DNA of 64,000 nucleotides, from assembly GCF_900111875.1 (NCBI RefSeq), contig NZ_FOJU01000003.1, positions 1 through 64,000 of the forward strand, given 5' to 3'. Source of the stretch: Poseidonocella pacifica (GTDB lineage: Bacteria; Pseudomonadota; Alphaproteobacteria; Rhodobacterales; Rhodobacteraceae). The translations under genes were made by a program, and so were the position numbers. The notes under the pieces are model-generated. The model saw only the letters and a program-made list of their open reading frames with translations, was not told the origin of the DNA and ran no database searches. Each line of letters starts with the position of its first letter. The stretch's first letter is position 1. Below are positions 25,811 through 34,820 of the stretch, in pieces.

Positions 25811-27457
25811 ATGGCTCGGTTCATCTTCATTACAGGCGGCGTGGTTTCCTCTTTGGGAAAAGGCCTCGCGTCGGCGGCACTCGGATCGCTGCTGCAAGCG
25901 CGCGGCTACACCGTGCGCCTGCGCAAGCTTGATCCCTATCTCAATGTCGATCCCGGCACGATGAGTCCCTTTGAACATGGCGAGGTCTTTGTCACTGATG
26001 ACGGGGCCGAGACCGATCTCGATCTGGGTCACTACGAACGTTTTACCGGCGTCGCAGCACGCAATACAGACTCCGTCTCTTCCGGCAGAATTTATTCGAA
26101 TGTTCTGGAGAAAGAGCGCCGCGGCGACTACCTCGGCAAAACGATTCAGGTCATTCCGCACGTCACGAATGAGATCAAGGACTTCATCAGCATCGGTGAA
26201 GACGAAGTCGATTTCATGCTCTGCGAAATTGGCGGTACAGTCGGCGACATCGAAGGCCTGCCCTTCTTCGAAGCCATCCGCCAGTTCGCGCAGGACAAAC
26301 CCCGTGGTCAATGCGTCTTCATGCACCTGACACTGCTGCCTTGGATCAAGGCCAGCGGCGAATTGAAGACGAAGCCGACGCAGCACAGCGTCAAGGAGCT
26401 TCGCTCTATCGGACTTGCCCCCGATATTCTGGTTTGCCGGTCCGAGGGCCCCATCCCGCAGAAGGAACGCGAAAAACTCGCCCTCTTCTGCAACGTGCGG
26501 CACGACGCCGTTATTGCCGCGCAGGACCTCAAGTCGATCTATGAGGCGCCTCTGGCATATCACCGCGAAGGGCTCGACCAAGCTGTTCTGGATGCCTTCC
26601 AGATTTCGCCCGCGCCAAAACCCGACCTTACCAAGTGGGAAGACGTGGCGGATCGTATCTACAACGCCGAGGGTGAAGTGCGGATCGCAATCGTCGGCAA
26701 GTACACCCAACTTGAGGACGCCTACAAATCGATCGCCGAGGCCCTGACGCACGGCGGAATGGCGAATCGCGTCAAGGTGCGGATCGAATGGGTCGATGCG
26801 GAGATTTTCGACAAGGAAGACCCCGCCCCCCACCTCGAAGGGTATCACGCGATCCTCGTGCCCGGCGGCTTTGGCGAGCGCGGAACCGAAGGCAAGATCA
26901 AGGCCGCGCAGTTCGCGCGGGAGCATAACGTCCCCTACCTCGGGATCTGCCTCGGCATGCAGATGGCCGTCATCGAAGCCGCGCGCAATGTCGCGGGCAT
27001 CTCTGAGGCTGGCTCTGAAGAGTTTGATCACGAATCCACTGGCAAGAAGCGGTTCGAGCCTGTTGTCTATCACCTCAAGGAATGGGTGCAGGGCAACTAC
27101 AAGGTCAAACGATCCCTCTCCGACGACAAGGGCGGCACCATGCGCCTTGGGGCCTATAACGCGACGCTCAAGGCTGGCTCTCACGTCAGCGAGATTTACG
27201 GCAGCACAGAAATCGAAGAGCGCCACCGCCACCGCTATGAGGTGGACATCAAATACCGGGACAAGCTCGAAGAAAAAGGTCTGTGCTTTTCCGGCATGTC
27301 ACCCGACGGCCGGCTTCCCGAAATTGTCGAATGGAGCGACCACCCGTGGTTCATCGGCGTACAGTTTCACCCTGAACTGAAGTCAAAGCCGTTTGCGCCT
27401 CACCCGCTGTTCGCTTCGTTTGTTCGTGCCGCGGTGGAGACATCCCGCCTCGTTTGA
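25811..27457 (+). CDS. pyrG: CTP synthase
   Basis: ATP- and glutamine-dependent amination of UTP to CTP. 548 residues: the synthase domain starts [19 protein letters not shown] (P-loop), with [15 protein letters not shown] and the CTP/UTP site region [10 protein letters not shown]; the class I amidotransferase domain has the nucleophile Cys in YLGICLGMQ and the His-Glu pair in [12 protein letters not shown] 25811 is chosen because the family begins exactly there. Confidence 0.98.
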   Translation: MARFIFITGGVVSSLGKGLASAALGSLLQARGYTVRLRKLDPYLNVDPGTMSPFEHGEVFVTDDGAETDLDLGHYERFTGVAARNTDSVSSGRIYSNVLEKERRGDYLGKTIQVIPHVTNEIKDFISIGEDEVDFMLCEIGGTVGDIEGLPFFEAIRQFAQDKPRGQCVFMHLTLLPWIKASGELKTKPTQHSVKELRSIGLAPDILVCRSEGPIPQKEREKLALFCNVRHDAVIAAQDLKSIYEAPLAYHREGLDQAVLDAFQISPAPKPDLTKWEDVADRIYNAEGEVRIAIVGKYTQLEDAYKSIAEALTHGGMANRVKVRIEWVDAEIFDKEDPAPHLEGYHAILVPGGFGERGTEGKIKAAQFAREHNVPYLGICLGMQMAVIEAARNVAGISEAGSEEFDHESTGKKRFEPVVYHLKEWVQGNYKVKRSLSDDKGGTMRLGAYNATLKAGSHVSEIYGSTEIEERHRHRYEVDIKYRDKLEEKGLCFSGMSPDGRLPEIVEWSDHPWFIGVQFHPELKSKPFAPHPLFASFVRAAVETSRLV

Positions 27458-27496
27458 CCCTGTTCTTGTCGCTTTGTCCCCCTATATGGCCCTTTC

Positions 27497-27937
27497 ATGA
27501 TTGCTGATCTTCTCAAGAGACTGATGTCATCCGAACCGGAAGCCCTGCCGGATGCCGATGCACGCCTTGCCCTGACCGCTCTGCTTGTTCGGGTAGCGCG
27601 TTCCGACGGTGCCTATGACGTGGCCGAAATCGACCGGATCGATCGTATCTGCGCGACGCGCTATGGCTTGACCACGGAGGACGCTCGCGCGCTTCGCCGT
27701 GAGGCCGAAGATCTGGAGGCCGAAGCCCCCGATACCGTCCGGTTCACCCGGTCGATCAAGGATGCGGTCCCCTATGAACAACGGCTCGCAGTGATCGAGG
27801 CGCTTTGGCAGGTCGCTCTTGCAGATGGCGCGCGGGATCAGGAAGAGGATGCGCTGCTGCGTCTCGTCTCTTCGCTTTTGGGGATAAACGACCGCGACAG
27901 CGCGCTCGCCCGCCAACGGGTCGATCCGGAGCGCTGA
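27497..27937 (+). CDS. TerB-like (tellurite-resistance-fold) protein
   Basis: 146 residues, all-helical, with two TerB-type acidic repeats: LLVRVARSDGAYDVAEIDRI and ALWQVALADGARDQEEDALL. The DGxYDxxE/DGxRDxxE pattern is characteristic of the TerB/DjlA fold, which can bind metal. It lies 40 bp after pyrG and may be cotranscribed. No other ter gene is present; function unknown. Confidence 0.85.
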   Translation: MIADLLKRLMSSEPEALPDADARLALTALLVRVARSDGAYDVAEIDRIDRICATRYGLTTEDARALRREAEDLEAEAPDTVRFTRSIKDAVPYEQRLAVIEALWQVALADGARDQEEDALLRLVSSLLGINDRDSALARQRVDPER

Positions 27938-28044
27938 GCATCGATACCGGCGGCGCGGAAAATCTGCCGCAACGTCACCCGATATTTTAGCCCGATTTCT
28001 CAGCAGATGCCGCGGCGACACACAGGCAAACCCCCTCTGATACG

Positions 28045-28073
28045 TTGCCATCGCGGGGAATTTCCGCCCTAAT
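28045..28073 (+). promoter_or_regulatory. candidate sigma70 promoter of the ABC/amine operon
   Basis: TTGCCA (28045-28050), 17-bp spacer, CCTAAT (28068-28073), 48 bp before the GTG start of the ATPase gene. Confidence 0.4.
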
Positions 28074-28120
28074 GCCCACCTATCGGGCGATTGCCCCAAA
28101 GTCGGACAGGGGAACGAGAC

Positions 28121-28897
28121 GTGGCAAAGGACGGCCCGGTTCTGGAGATACGGAACCTGCACAAGGCATATTCCGGACTCGAAGTGATCAAGGGTGTCGA
28201 CATAACCGCGCGCCGCGGGGATGTCGTTTCGCTCATCGGGTCCTCTGGTTCTGGCAAGTCTACCATCCTCCGGTGTGCCAACCTCCTCGAAGACAGCCAG
28301 AAGGGCGATATCCTCTTTGAAGGCGAAGCCGTCCACTGGCGCGGGGAAGGCGATGGACGGCGGCCCGGCGATCCTCGTCAGGTGCTCCGCATTCGCACCA
28401 ACCTTTCGATGGTGTTTCAGCAGTTTAACCTATGGGCCCACATGACCATTCTCCAGAATGTCATGGAGGCCCCGGTGACGGTTCTGGGCCGCGACAAGGC
28501 AGAGGTCGAAGCCTCGGCGCGGCGATACCTCGACAAAGTCGGTATTGGTGACAAATGCGATGCTTGGCCGGCGCAACTCTCTGGTGGACAGCAACAGCGC
28601 GCGGCGATCGCTCGGGCGCTCTGTATGGAACCCAAAGCGCTTCTCTTTGACGAACCGACCTCCGCTCTTGATCCAGAACTGGAACAGGAAGTCGTTCGGG
28701 TCATCAAAGATCTCGCCGCAGAAGGGCGCACGATGCTTATCGTCACTCACGATATGAAAATGGCGCAGGACGTTTCTGACCATGTCGTCTTTCTGCACAA
28801 GGGTCGCATCGAAGAACAAGGCCCGCCCGATACGCTTTTCGCGAACCCCGAGTCCCCTCGGTTGAGGGGGTTTCTCTCTTCCACTCAAGCAGCATGA
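28121..28897 (+). CDS. polar amino acid/opine-type ABC transporter ATP-binding protein
   Basis: 258 residues. Walker A GSSGSGKST (about residue 41), a Q-loop in MVFQQFNLWAHMT, signature LSGGQQQR, Walker B ALLFDEPTSALDP and switch His in IVTHDM. The HisP/OccP-like subfamily is indicated by the FQQFNLW region. A GTG start at 28121 has AGGGGA 6 nt upstream; an upstream TTG (28091) lacks one. First gene of a transporter plus gamma-glutamyl pathway cluster running to 36118 or 37384. Confidence 0.93.
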   Translation: MAKDGPVLEIRNLHKAYSGLEVIKGVDITARRGDVVSLIGSSGSGKSTILRCANLLEDSQKGDILFEGEAVHWRGEGDGRRPGDPRQVLRIRTNLSMVFQQFNLWAHMTILQNVMEAPVTVLGRDKAEVEASARRYLDKVGIGDKCDAWPAQLSGGQQQRAAIARALCMEPKALLFDEPTSALDPELEQEVVRVIKDLAAEGRTMLIVTHDMKMAQDVSDHVVFLHKGRIEEQGPPDTLFANPESPRLRGFLSSTQAA

Positions 28898-28920
28898 AAC
28901 TAGTAATTATGGATACGTCT

Positions 28921-29640
28921 ATGAAATCACTCATTCTCACCATAGCGAGCCTTGCGTTCGCAGCCAGCGCAGCCCTCGCACAGGACGTTGTCCGCCTCGG
29001 GACAGAGGGCGCCTACCCTCCCTACAATTACCTTGATGACAACGGCGAAGTTGCAGGCTTCGAGCGAGTGCTCGGTGACGAGCTTTGCGAGCGCGCCGAA
29101 TTGGAATGCACCTGGGTTACCAATGACTGGGATTCCATCATCCCCAACCTCGTGTCCGGCAACTACGATACGATCATCGCAGGCATGTCGATCACCGAGG
29201 AACGTCGTCAGGTCGTCGATTTCGCGCAGAACTATTCGCCGCCCGCCAGCTCTGCATACGCCGCGCTTTCCGAGGACGCTGATATCGAAGGCGGTGTCGT
29301 CGCTGCGCAGACCTCCACCATTCAGGCCGCCCATGTTGCCGAAAGCGACGCAACAGTGCTCGAATACCCTACGCCGGACGAAACCGTGAGCGCGGTCAAG
29401 AGCGGCGAAGCGGATGCCGTTTTTGCTGACAAGGATTTCCTCGTGGCGATCGTCGAGGAGAGCGAGTTGGTTTTTGTGGGTGAAGACGTCGCGCTTGGCG
29501 AAGGCCTCGGCATGGCGTTCCGCAAATCCGACCCTGAGCTTCGCGACAAATTCGATGCGGCGATCCAATCGATGAAGGATGACGGCACGCTGAACGAATT
29601 GATCGTTGAGTGGTTCGGCGAAGACGCTCCGACCTTCTAA
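28921..29640 (+). CDS. periplasmic substrate-binding protein of the ABC transporter (family 3)
   Basis: 239 residues from ATG 28921: a signal peptide (MKSLILTIASLAFAASAALA, cut near AQD) then the family 3 binding-protein opening VVRLGTEGAYPPYNYLDDNG and the middle motif FAQNYSPPA. Upstream in-frame ATGs at 28894 and 28909 exist, the first overlapping the ATPase stop, but they would spoil the signal peptide. Family 3 proteins bind polar amino acids or opines; the ligand here may be a glutamate- or arginine-like amine precursor. Confidence 0.9.
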   Translation: MKSLILTIASLAFAASAALAQDVVRLGTEGAYPPYNYLDDNGEVAGFERVLGDELCERAELECTWVTNDWDSIIPNLVSGNYDTIIAGMSITEERRQVVDFAQNYSPPASSAYAALSEDADIEGGVVAAQTSTIQAAHVAESDATVLEYPTPDETVSAVKSGEADAVFADKDFLVAIVEESELVFVGEDVALGEGLGMAFRKSDPELRDKFDAAIQSMKDDGTLNELIVEWFGEDAPTF

Positions 29641-29662
29641 GACAGACGGATATTCAAATGGT

Positions 29663-29680
29663 GGGGGCCAATCGGCCCCC
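29663..29680 (+). promoter_or_regulatory. intercistronic hairpin after the binding-protein gene
   Basis: Perfect 7-bp stem GGGGGCC / GGCCCCC with a 4-nt loop, 23 nt after the stop and with no T run. It would protect the 3' end of the binding-protein message or attenuate the permease genes, as is common in ABC operons where binding protein is needed in excess. Confidence 0.6.
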
Positions 29681-29751
29681 GCCCCCTTCAAAGAGGCGCT
29701 GTCATCTTCTCATTTTGCGTAGATCCCGACACCCTGGACCGGGTCCGGTGG

Positions 29752-30588
29752 ATGGCCTGTTTCCTCACCACGGGGAAGCATCTGAGCTTCTACAGCTCAT
29801 TTGCTACGGTTCTGCTGCTTCTCGCACTGACAGCCCCCACCGCGCTCGCCTTCGGGTTTGGTGCGGCCATGGCGGCTCGCGCACCCCTCGCGCCTGTCCG
29901 CTGGATTGGCAAAAGCTATATCGCGATCGTTCGCGGCGTGCCCGACATCGCATTCTTTCTCTTTTTCGTCATCGCACTGGACCAGGCTTTCGAATGGCTC
30001 CGCCACAAGGCCTTGTGTCCCGATTGGGATCAACCCATCAGACAGGGCAACGATTTCGTCGTCTGCGATGCCGCCAAGCTTCCGCTCGGCAACTCAGCGC
30101 AATGGGTCCATGAGGCCTATGGGTTTTTCGTCGCAATACTGACTTTCGCCCTCGTCTTCGGGGCATTTGCCGGAAACGTTCTTTACGGAGCGATGCGCAC
30201 CGTGCCCCACGCCCAGATGGAAACGGCAGAGGCCTATGGGATGACCCGATCTCAGGCATTCTGGCGCATTCTCGTCCCGCAGATGTGGGTCTACGCCATC
30301 CCCGGCCTGTCGAACCTCTGGATGGTCCTGATCAAGGCGACCCCCCTTCTCTTTCTTCTGGGGGTCGAGGATATCGTGTACTGGGCACGTGAACTCGGGG
30401 GGTCCAAAACGACGCGCTTCACCGATTATCCCCATGGGGACTGGCGTGTATGGTACTTCCTCGGTTTGCTCGTCTTCTACCTCTGCTTCACCCGCCTGTC
30501 CGAAATCGCGCTTGAGCGTCTGACCCGCCGATTGAGCCGCGGACAGGCCACGCTTGGGGGCGAAGCGCTCCGGAAGGCCGGCGCATGA
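29752..30588 (+). CDS. ABC transporter permease, His/Glu/Gln/Arg/opine family (subunit 1)
   Basis: 278 residues from ATG 29752, with about five membrane segments and the EAA-type loop (TAEAYGMTRSQAFWRILVPQMW). The reading frame extends upstream without a stop to an AAAGAGG Shine-Dalgarno (29690-29696), adding FSFCVDPDTLDRVRW, which looks like real coding sequence. The only candidate initiation codon after that site is a non-standard ATC at 29704, so the true N terminus is uncertain. Its last codon overlaps the next permease (ATGA). Confidence 0.9.
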   Translation: MACFLTTGKHLSFYSSFATVLLLLALTAPTALAFGFGAAMAARAPLAPVRWIGKSYIAIVRGVPDIAFFLFFVIALDQAFEWLRHKALCPDWDQPIRQGNDFVVCDAAKLPLGNSAQWVHEAYGFFVAILTFALVFGAFAGNVLYGAMRTVPHAQMETAEAYGMTRSQAFWRILVPQMWVYAIPGLSNLWMVLIKATPLLFLLGVEDIVYWARELGGSKTTRFTDYPHGDWRVWYFLGLLVFYLCFTRLSEIALERLTRRLSRGQATLGGEALRKAGA

Positions 30589-31391
30589 GTTGCTGGGAAA
30601 CGGTACAGGCCTATGCGTTCCGCAGTCTGGGGTTCGGGGAGCGTCTGCTGCCTCGCGACGACTTTACGCTTTGCCAGCAGGTTACCCTGATCGGCTCAGG
30701 TCTCATCTGGAACGTCTACTTTGGCATTCTCGCTCTCGCCGCAGGCTTCTTTCTCGCGGTCACGGTAGCGCTTGGGAAATCTTCACCAAACCCTCTGCTG
30801 CGCAAACCCTCGGAATGGTTCATTTTCATCTTCCGTGGCTCGCCACTTTTCATCCAATTCTTCTTTGCCTATTTCCTTTTTCTGTGGCTCAAATCGGTCT
30901 CGTCGATCTACGATCCCTTCACTTCGGCATGGCTTGGGGCATTGGTGGTCCTGTTCCTGAACACCTCAGCCTATACCGGGGAGATTTTCTATGGGGCCCT
31001 TCGCTCAATCCCCAGGGGTGAGGTCGAAGCGGCCGATGCCTATGGCTTCTCCGGCCTGCGCCGTTTTCGCAGGATCATCTATCCCACAATGATGCGACTG
31101 GCTTGGCCCGCCTATACCAACGAAGCGATCTTTCTCTTTCACGCCACGACATTGATCTACTTCTCCGGCTTTCCGGCGCTGCAACAGAGGGGCGATGCAC
31201 TCTATTATGCCAACTATTTCGCGGACAAGACATTCAACCCCTTCGTCCCCTATCCCATCCTTGCGGCGTATTTCATCGCGGTCACTCTGGTCATTGTCGC
31301 GATATTCGGCATGATCAACGCGCGGCTGAATCGACACCTGCCGCGCGAAAGTCGGCCCCGCATGCGCTTTCGCTTCAACCTAATGCGCTGA
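30585..31391 (+). CDS. ABC transporter permease, His/Glu/Gln/Arg/opine family (subunit 2)
   Basis: 268 residues, several membrane helices (e.g. LIWNVYFGILALAAGFFLAVT) and an EAA loop (VEAADAYGFSGLRRFRRIIYP). The start overlaps the previous stop in ATGA, so the two permeases should be made in equal amounts, as in HisQ/HisM. GS-like gene follows after 9 bp. Confidence 0.92.
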   Translation: MSCWETVQAYAFRSLGFGERLLPRDDFTLCQQVTLIGSGLIWNVYFGILALAAGFFLAVTVALGKSSPNPLLRKPSEWFIFIFRGSPLFIQFFFAYFLFLWLKSVSSIYDPFTSAWLGALVVLFLNTSAYTGEIFYGALRSIPRGEVEAADAYGFSGLRRFRRIIYPTMMRLAWPAYTNEAIFLFHATTLIYFSGFPALQQRGDALYYANYFADKTFNPFVPYPILAAYFIAVTLVIVAIFGMINARLNRHLPRESRPRMRFRFNLMR

Positions 31392-31400
31392 GTTTCCTCG

Positions 31401-32717
31401 ATGGACCTGACGAGTTACCGCACAATCCGCGTTGCCGCCGCCGACCTCAATGGTCAGATGCGTGGCAAGCGCCTTCCCTTCATGGATCAAGAGAAACTGG
31501 ACGCAGGCGCCGTGCGCATGCCGCTTTCGGTTCTCAATGTCGATATTCGCGGTGCGGACATCGACGACAGCCCTCTCGTATTCGAGTCGGGCGATGCGGA
31601 CGGCGTTCTTCTCCCCACGGGACGCGGGCCATTGCCGATGCCGTGGCTCACACACGCATCCGCGCTTGTGCCGCTCTGGATGTTCCGCGAAGACGGCAGC
31701 CCCTTTGCCGGAGATCCGCGCCATGCGCTCGAATCCGTTTTGGCGCGCTATGCCGAACGCGGCTTGCGGGTCGAGGCGGCGACGGAGATGGAGTTTTATC
31801 TTGTGGACGATGAGGGCGGCGTCCTGCGCTCGCCTGCCAACCCGGTGACGGGCCGCCCGCTACAGGGCACGGCAATCCTGTCGCTCCGTCAACTCGACTC
31901 CTTCGATGCCTTCTTCACCGACCTCTACGAGGCCTGCGCCGAGATGGACATTCCAGCGGACTCGGCCATCTCGGAGGCGGGCGTCGGACAATTTGAGATC
32001 AACCTCATTCACCGCGATGCGATGGTTGCCGCAGATGACGCCTGGCTTTTCAAGACACTGGTCAAGGGCATGGCCCGGCGGCACGGCATGGCGGCCACTT
32101 TCATGGCGAAACCTTATCAGGATGAGCCGGGGAATGGGATGCATGTGCATTTCTCCGTGCTCGACGCCGAGGGGCGCAACATCTTTGACGACGGCGGCCC
32201 GAAAGGCACCGAGGCGTTGCTTCACGCGGTGGCCGGATGCCTCGCCACGATGCGGCCCTCAACCTTGATCTTCGCCCCGCATGAAAACAGCTACGACAGG
32301 CTTGTTCCCGGCGCACATGCGCCGACCGGTGCGGGCTGGGCCTATGAGAACCGGACAGCGGCGATCCGCATTCCCGGCGGTTCCCACAAGGCCCGTAGGA
32401 TTGAGCACCGCGTTTCGGGCGGGGATGTGAACCCGTATCTCGCACTCGCCGCGATCCTTGGGGCCGCGTTGATCGGATTGGAGGATGCCGAGACACCGCC
32501 AGAGCCGATCACAGGCAACGCATATGAGTATGACCTGCCCCAACTCGCCTCGGACTGGAAAATCGCGGTTCGACTGTTCGAAAGTGATCCTCGGATACGG
32601 CGCATCTTCTCCCCGGAACTCATCGAAAACTTCGTCATGACAAAGCGGCAGGAGATTACGCTCCTCTCGGCGCTGCCCCCCGAGCAACACTGGCCTCTCT
32701 ATCTCGAAACAGTTTGA
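31401..32717 (+). CDS. glutamine synthetase-like gamma-glutamyl ligase (PuuA family), copy 1
   Basis: 438 residues of GS-III/PuuA type: the N-terminal beta-grasp part has ADLNGQMRGKRLP, and the catalytic domain has ATEMEFYL (metal ligands), EAGVGQFEINL, MHVHFSVLD and the ENRTAAIRIPGG substrate loop. PuuA proteins ligate glutamate to the amino group of putrescine or other amines. A second, clearly different copy lies 0.7 kb downstream, suggesting either two substrates or a hetero-oligomer. Clustered with transporter, amidotransferase and oxidase. Confidence 0.9.
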   Translation: MDLTSYRTIRVAAADLNGQMRGKRLPFMDQEKLDAGAVRMPLSVLNVDIRGADIDDSPLVFESGDADGVLLPTGRGPLPMPWLTHASALVPLWMFREDGSPFAGDPRHALESVLARYAERGLRVEAATEMEFYLVDDEGGVLRSPANPVTGRPLQGTAILSLRQLDSFDAFFTDLYEACAEMDIPADSAISEAGVGQFEINLIHRDAMVAADDAWLFKTLVKGMARRHGMAATFMAKPYQDEPGNGMHVHFSVLDAEGRNIFDDGGPKGTEALLHAVAGCLATMRPSTLIFAPHENSYDRLVPGAHAPTGAGWAYENRTAAIRIPGGSHKARRIEHRVSGGDVNPYLALAAILGAALIGLEDAETPPEPITGNAYEYDLPQLASDWKIAVRLFESDPRIRRIFSPELIENFVMTKRQEITLLSALPPEQHWPLYLETV

Positions 32718-32778
32718 GAGGCTCTTGTTTGGCCCCGCGCGACGGACTAGCTTCGCGGCAGTTTACCACAGGTGATCC

Positions 32779-33462
32779 ATGAAAATCGGCATCCTGCAAA
32801 CAGGGCATTTTCCCGATGCCCTGCAGCCCGACAACGGTGACTATGACGCGATGTTTCGCCGCCTTCTGGGCGGGCGCGGCTATGACTTTGAGACTTGGAA
32901 CATCGTCGATGGTGACTTTCCGGGTGGACCAGAGGACGCGGATGCGTGGCTCATCACCGGCTCGCGGCATGGGGCCTATGAAGACCACCCTTGGATTCCC
33001 CCACTCGAAGAACTGATCCGACAGATCCGAACCGCCGGACGCCCGCTAGTCGGGGTCTGTTTTGGCCACCAGATCATCGCGCAGGCACTGGGCGGCCGGG
33101 TGGAAAAATTCTCCGGCGGCTGGTCCGTGGGCCCGCAGAGCTATGAACTTGAGGGGGAAACCACGACCCTCAACGCATGGCACCAGGATCAGGTCACGCA
33201 GCTGCCCCCCGATGCAAAGGTCGTCGGCTCATCTGACTTTTGCGCCAATGCCGCGCTGCTTTACGGGGATCGGATCTATACCGTACAACCTCACCCCGAA
33301 TTCACCGCCACCATGATAGACGGGCTCATGCGCGAACGCGCGCCCGGTGTGGTGCCTGAACCGCTGCTCGTCTCCGCGCGCGCACGGCTCGACGCCCCAA
33401 CCGACAGCGAACGCCTCGCCGCGCGGTTCGCCGAGATTTTCTCCAAGGGAGCCAAAACATGA
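32779..33462 (+). CDS. class I glutamine amidotransferase-like protein
   Basis: 227 residues with nucleophile Cys94 in VGVCFGHQII and the His172-x-Glu174 dyad in QPHPEFTA. In this neighbourhood it probably hydrolyses a gamma-glutamyl product (the role of PuuD, which belongs to a different amidotransferase subfamily) or supplies ammonia. This single-domain class I type is common beside GS-like genes in Rhodobacteraceae. Its stop overlaps the next gene's start (ATGA). Confidence 0.85.
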   Translation: MKIGILQTGHFPDALQPDNGDYDAMFRRLLGGRGYDFETWNIVDGDFPGGPEDADAWLITGSRHGAYEDHPWIPPLEELIRQIRTAGRPLVGVCFGHQIIAQALGGRVEKFSGGWSVGPQSYELEGETTTLNAWHQDQVTQLPPDAKVVGSSDFCANAALLYGDRIYTVQPHPEFTATMIDGLMRERAPGVVPEPLLVSARARLDAPTDSERLAARFAEIFSKGAKT

Positions 33463-34820
33463 GCGACGACATGCTCGATCAACTGCCGGCACAGGCCCAA
33501 GCCTATCTCGAGGGCCGCAGGTTGGACGAGGTCGAATGCATCATTTCGGACTTCCCCGGAATCGCCCGTGGCAAGGCGGTTCCCGCCTCGAAATTTGCCC
33601 GGCTCAAGCATTTCCACCTCCCCGACAGTATCTTCTTTCAGACCATCACGGGTGATTGGTCGGATGCGGCTGGATCCGACGGGTTCATTGAAAAGGACAT
33701 GATCCTGCGCCCCGACATGAGCACGGCAACCGCCGCGCCGTGGACCGGGGACTGGACGCTTCAGGTCATCCATGACGCCTATGATCGCAAGGATCGTCCT
33801 GTGCCGATCGCGCCGCGCAATGTGCTCAAACGGGTGGTGGCACTCTATGAAGCGCAGGGATGGAAGCCGGTGGTGGCACCGGAAATGGAGTTCTTTCTCA
33901 TCGCCCGGAATCTAGATCCGGCACGCGATATTGAACCGATGGTGGGGAGGTCTGGGCGGCCCGCTGCTGCGCGGCAGGCCTACTCGATGACAGCGGTCGA
34001 TGAGTTCGGGCCGGTCATCGACGACATCTATGATTTCGCCGAAGCGCAGGGTTTTGAGATCGATGGCATCACACAGGAAGGCGGCGCCGGGCAACTGGAG
34101 ATCAACCTGCGGCACGGGGACCCTGTGCGGCTCGCCGATGAGGTGTTTTACTTCAAACGCTTGATCCGCGAAGCCGCGCTGCGGCACGACTGTTTCGCGA
34201 CCTTCATGGCCAAACCGATCGCTCAGGAACCCGGATCTGCAATGCACATCCATCATTCCGTGCTCGACTTGGAAACCGGGCGAAACATCTTCTCCGGCCC
34301 GCAAGGCGGAGAGACGGATGCTTTCTTCCATTTCATCGCCGGATTGCAAAAATACCTGCCCGCGGCGACCGCCGTTCTTGCGCCATATGTAAACAGCTAT
34401 CGGCGCTATGTGCGGGATCATGCGGCCCCAATCAACCTTGAATGGGCGCGGGACAACCGCACCACCGGTATCCGCATTCCGCTCTCCAGCCCGGATGCGC
34501 GGCGTGTGGAGAACCGCCTCGCAGGGATGGACTGTAACCCCTATCTCGGGATCGCGGCATCGCTTGCATGCGGATATCTGGGCCTGATGGAGGAGCACCG
34601 GCCCAGCCCTGCGTTCCGTGGGGATGCCTACGAAGGCGAGCCCGCAATCCCGCAGGTTCTGGGCGAAGCGCTGGACGTGTTCGAAGAGGCGGAGGCGCTC
34701 CACGCCGTCTTGGGCGAAGAATTTGCGCGGGTCTACTCGATCGTCAAACGCACCGAGTACCAAGAATTTCTGCAGGTCATCTCCCCTTGGGAGCGCGAAC
34801 ACCTGCTGCTCAACGTCTGA
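33459..34820 (+). CDS. puuA: glutamine synthetase-like gamma-glutamyl ligase (PuuA family), copy 2
   Basis: 453 residues. N-terminal segment VECIISDFPGIARGKAVPASKF is characteristic of PuuA; the catalytic part has APEMEFFLIA, EGGAGQLEINL, MHIHHSVLD and DNRTTGIRIPLS. It is closer in motif detail to gamma-glutamylputrescine synthetase than copy 1. Coupled to the amidotransferase upstream (ATGA) and to the FAD oxidase downstream (TGATG), so these three are made together. Confidence 0.9.
   Translation: MSDDMLDQLPAQAQAYLEGRRLDEVECIISDFPGIARGKAVPASKFARLKHFHLPDSIFFQTITGDWSDAAGSDGFIEKDMILRPDMSTATAAPWTGDWTLQVIHDAYDRKDRPVPIAPRNVLKRVVALYEAQGWKPVVAPEMEFFLIARNLDPARDIEPMVGRSGRPAAARQAYSMTAVDEFGPVIDDIYDFAEAQGFEIDGITQEGGAGQLEINLRHGDPVRLADEVFYFKRLIREAALRHDCFATFMAKPIAQEPGSAMHIHHSVLDLETGRNIFSGPQGGETDAFFHFIAGLQKYLPAATAVLAPYVNSYRRYVRDHAAPINLEWARDNRTTGIRIPLSSPDARRVENRLAGMDCNPYLGIAASLACGYLGLMEEHRPSPAFRGDAYEGEPAIPQVLGEALDVFEEAEALHAVLGEEFARVYSIVKRTEYQEFLQVISPWEREHLLLNV

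Noticed and set aside
25733-27232. Minus-strand frame of about 499 codons opposite pyrG
   Set aside because: Mirror frame of a fully conserved CTP synthase; no ribosome site and no recognisable domain.
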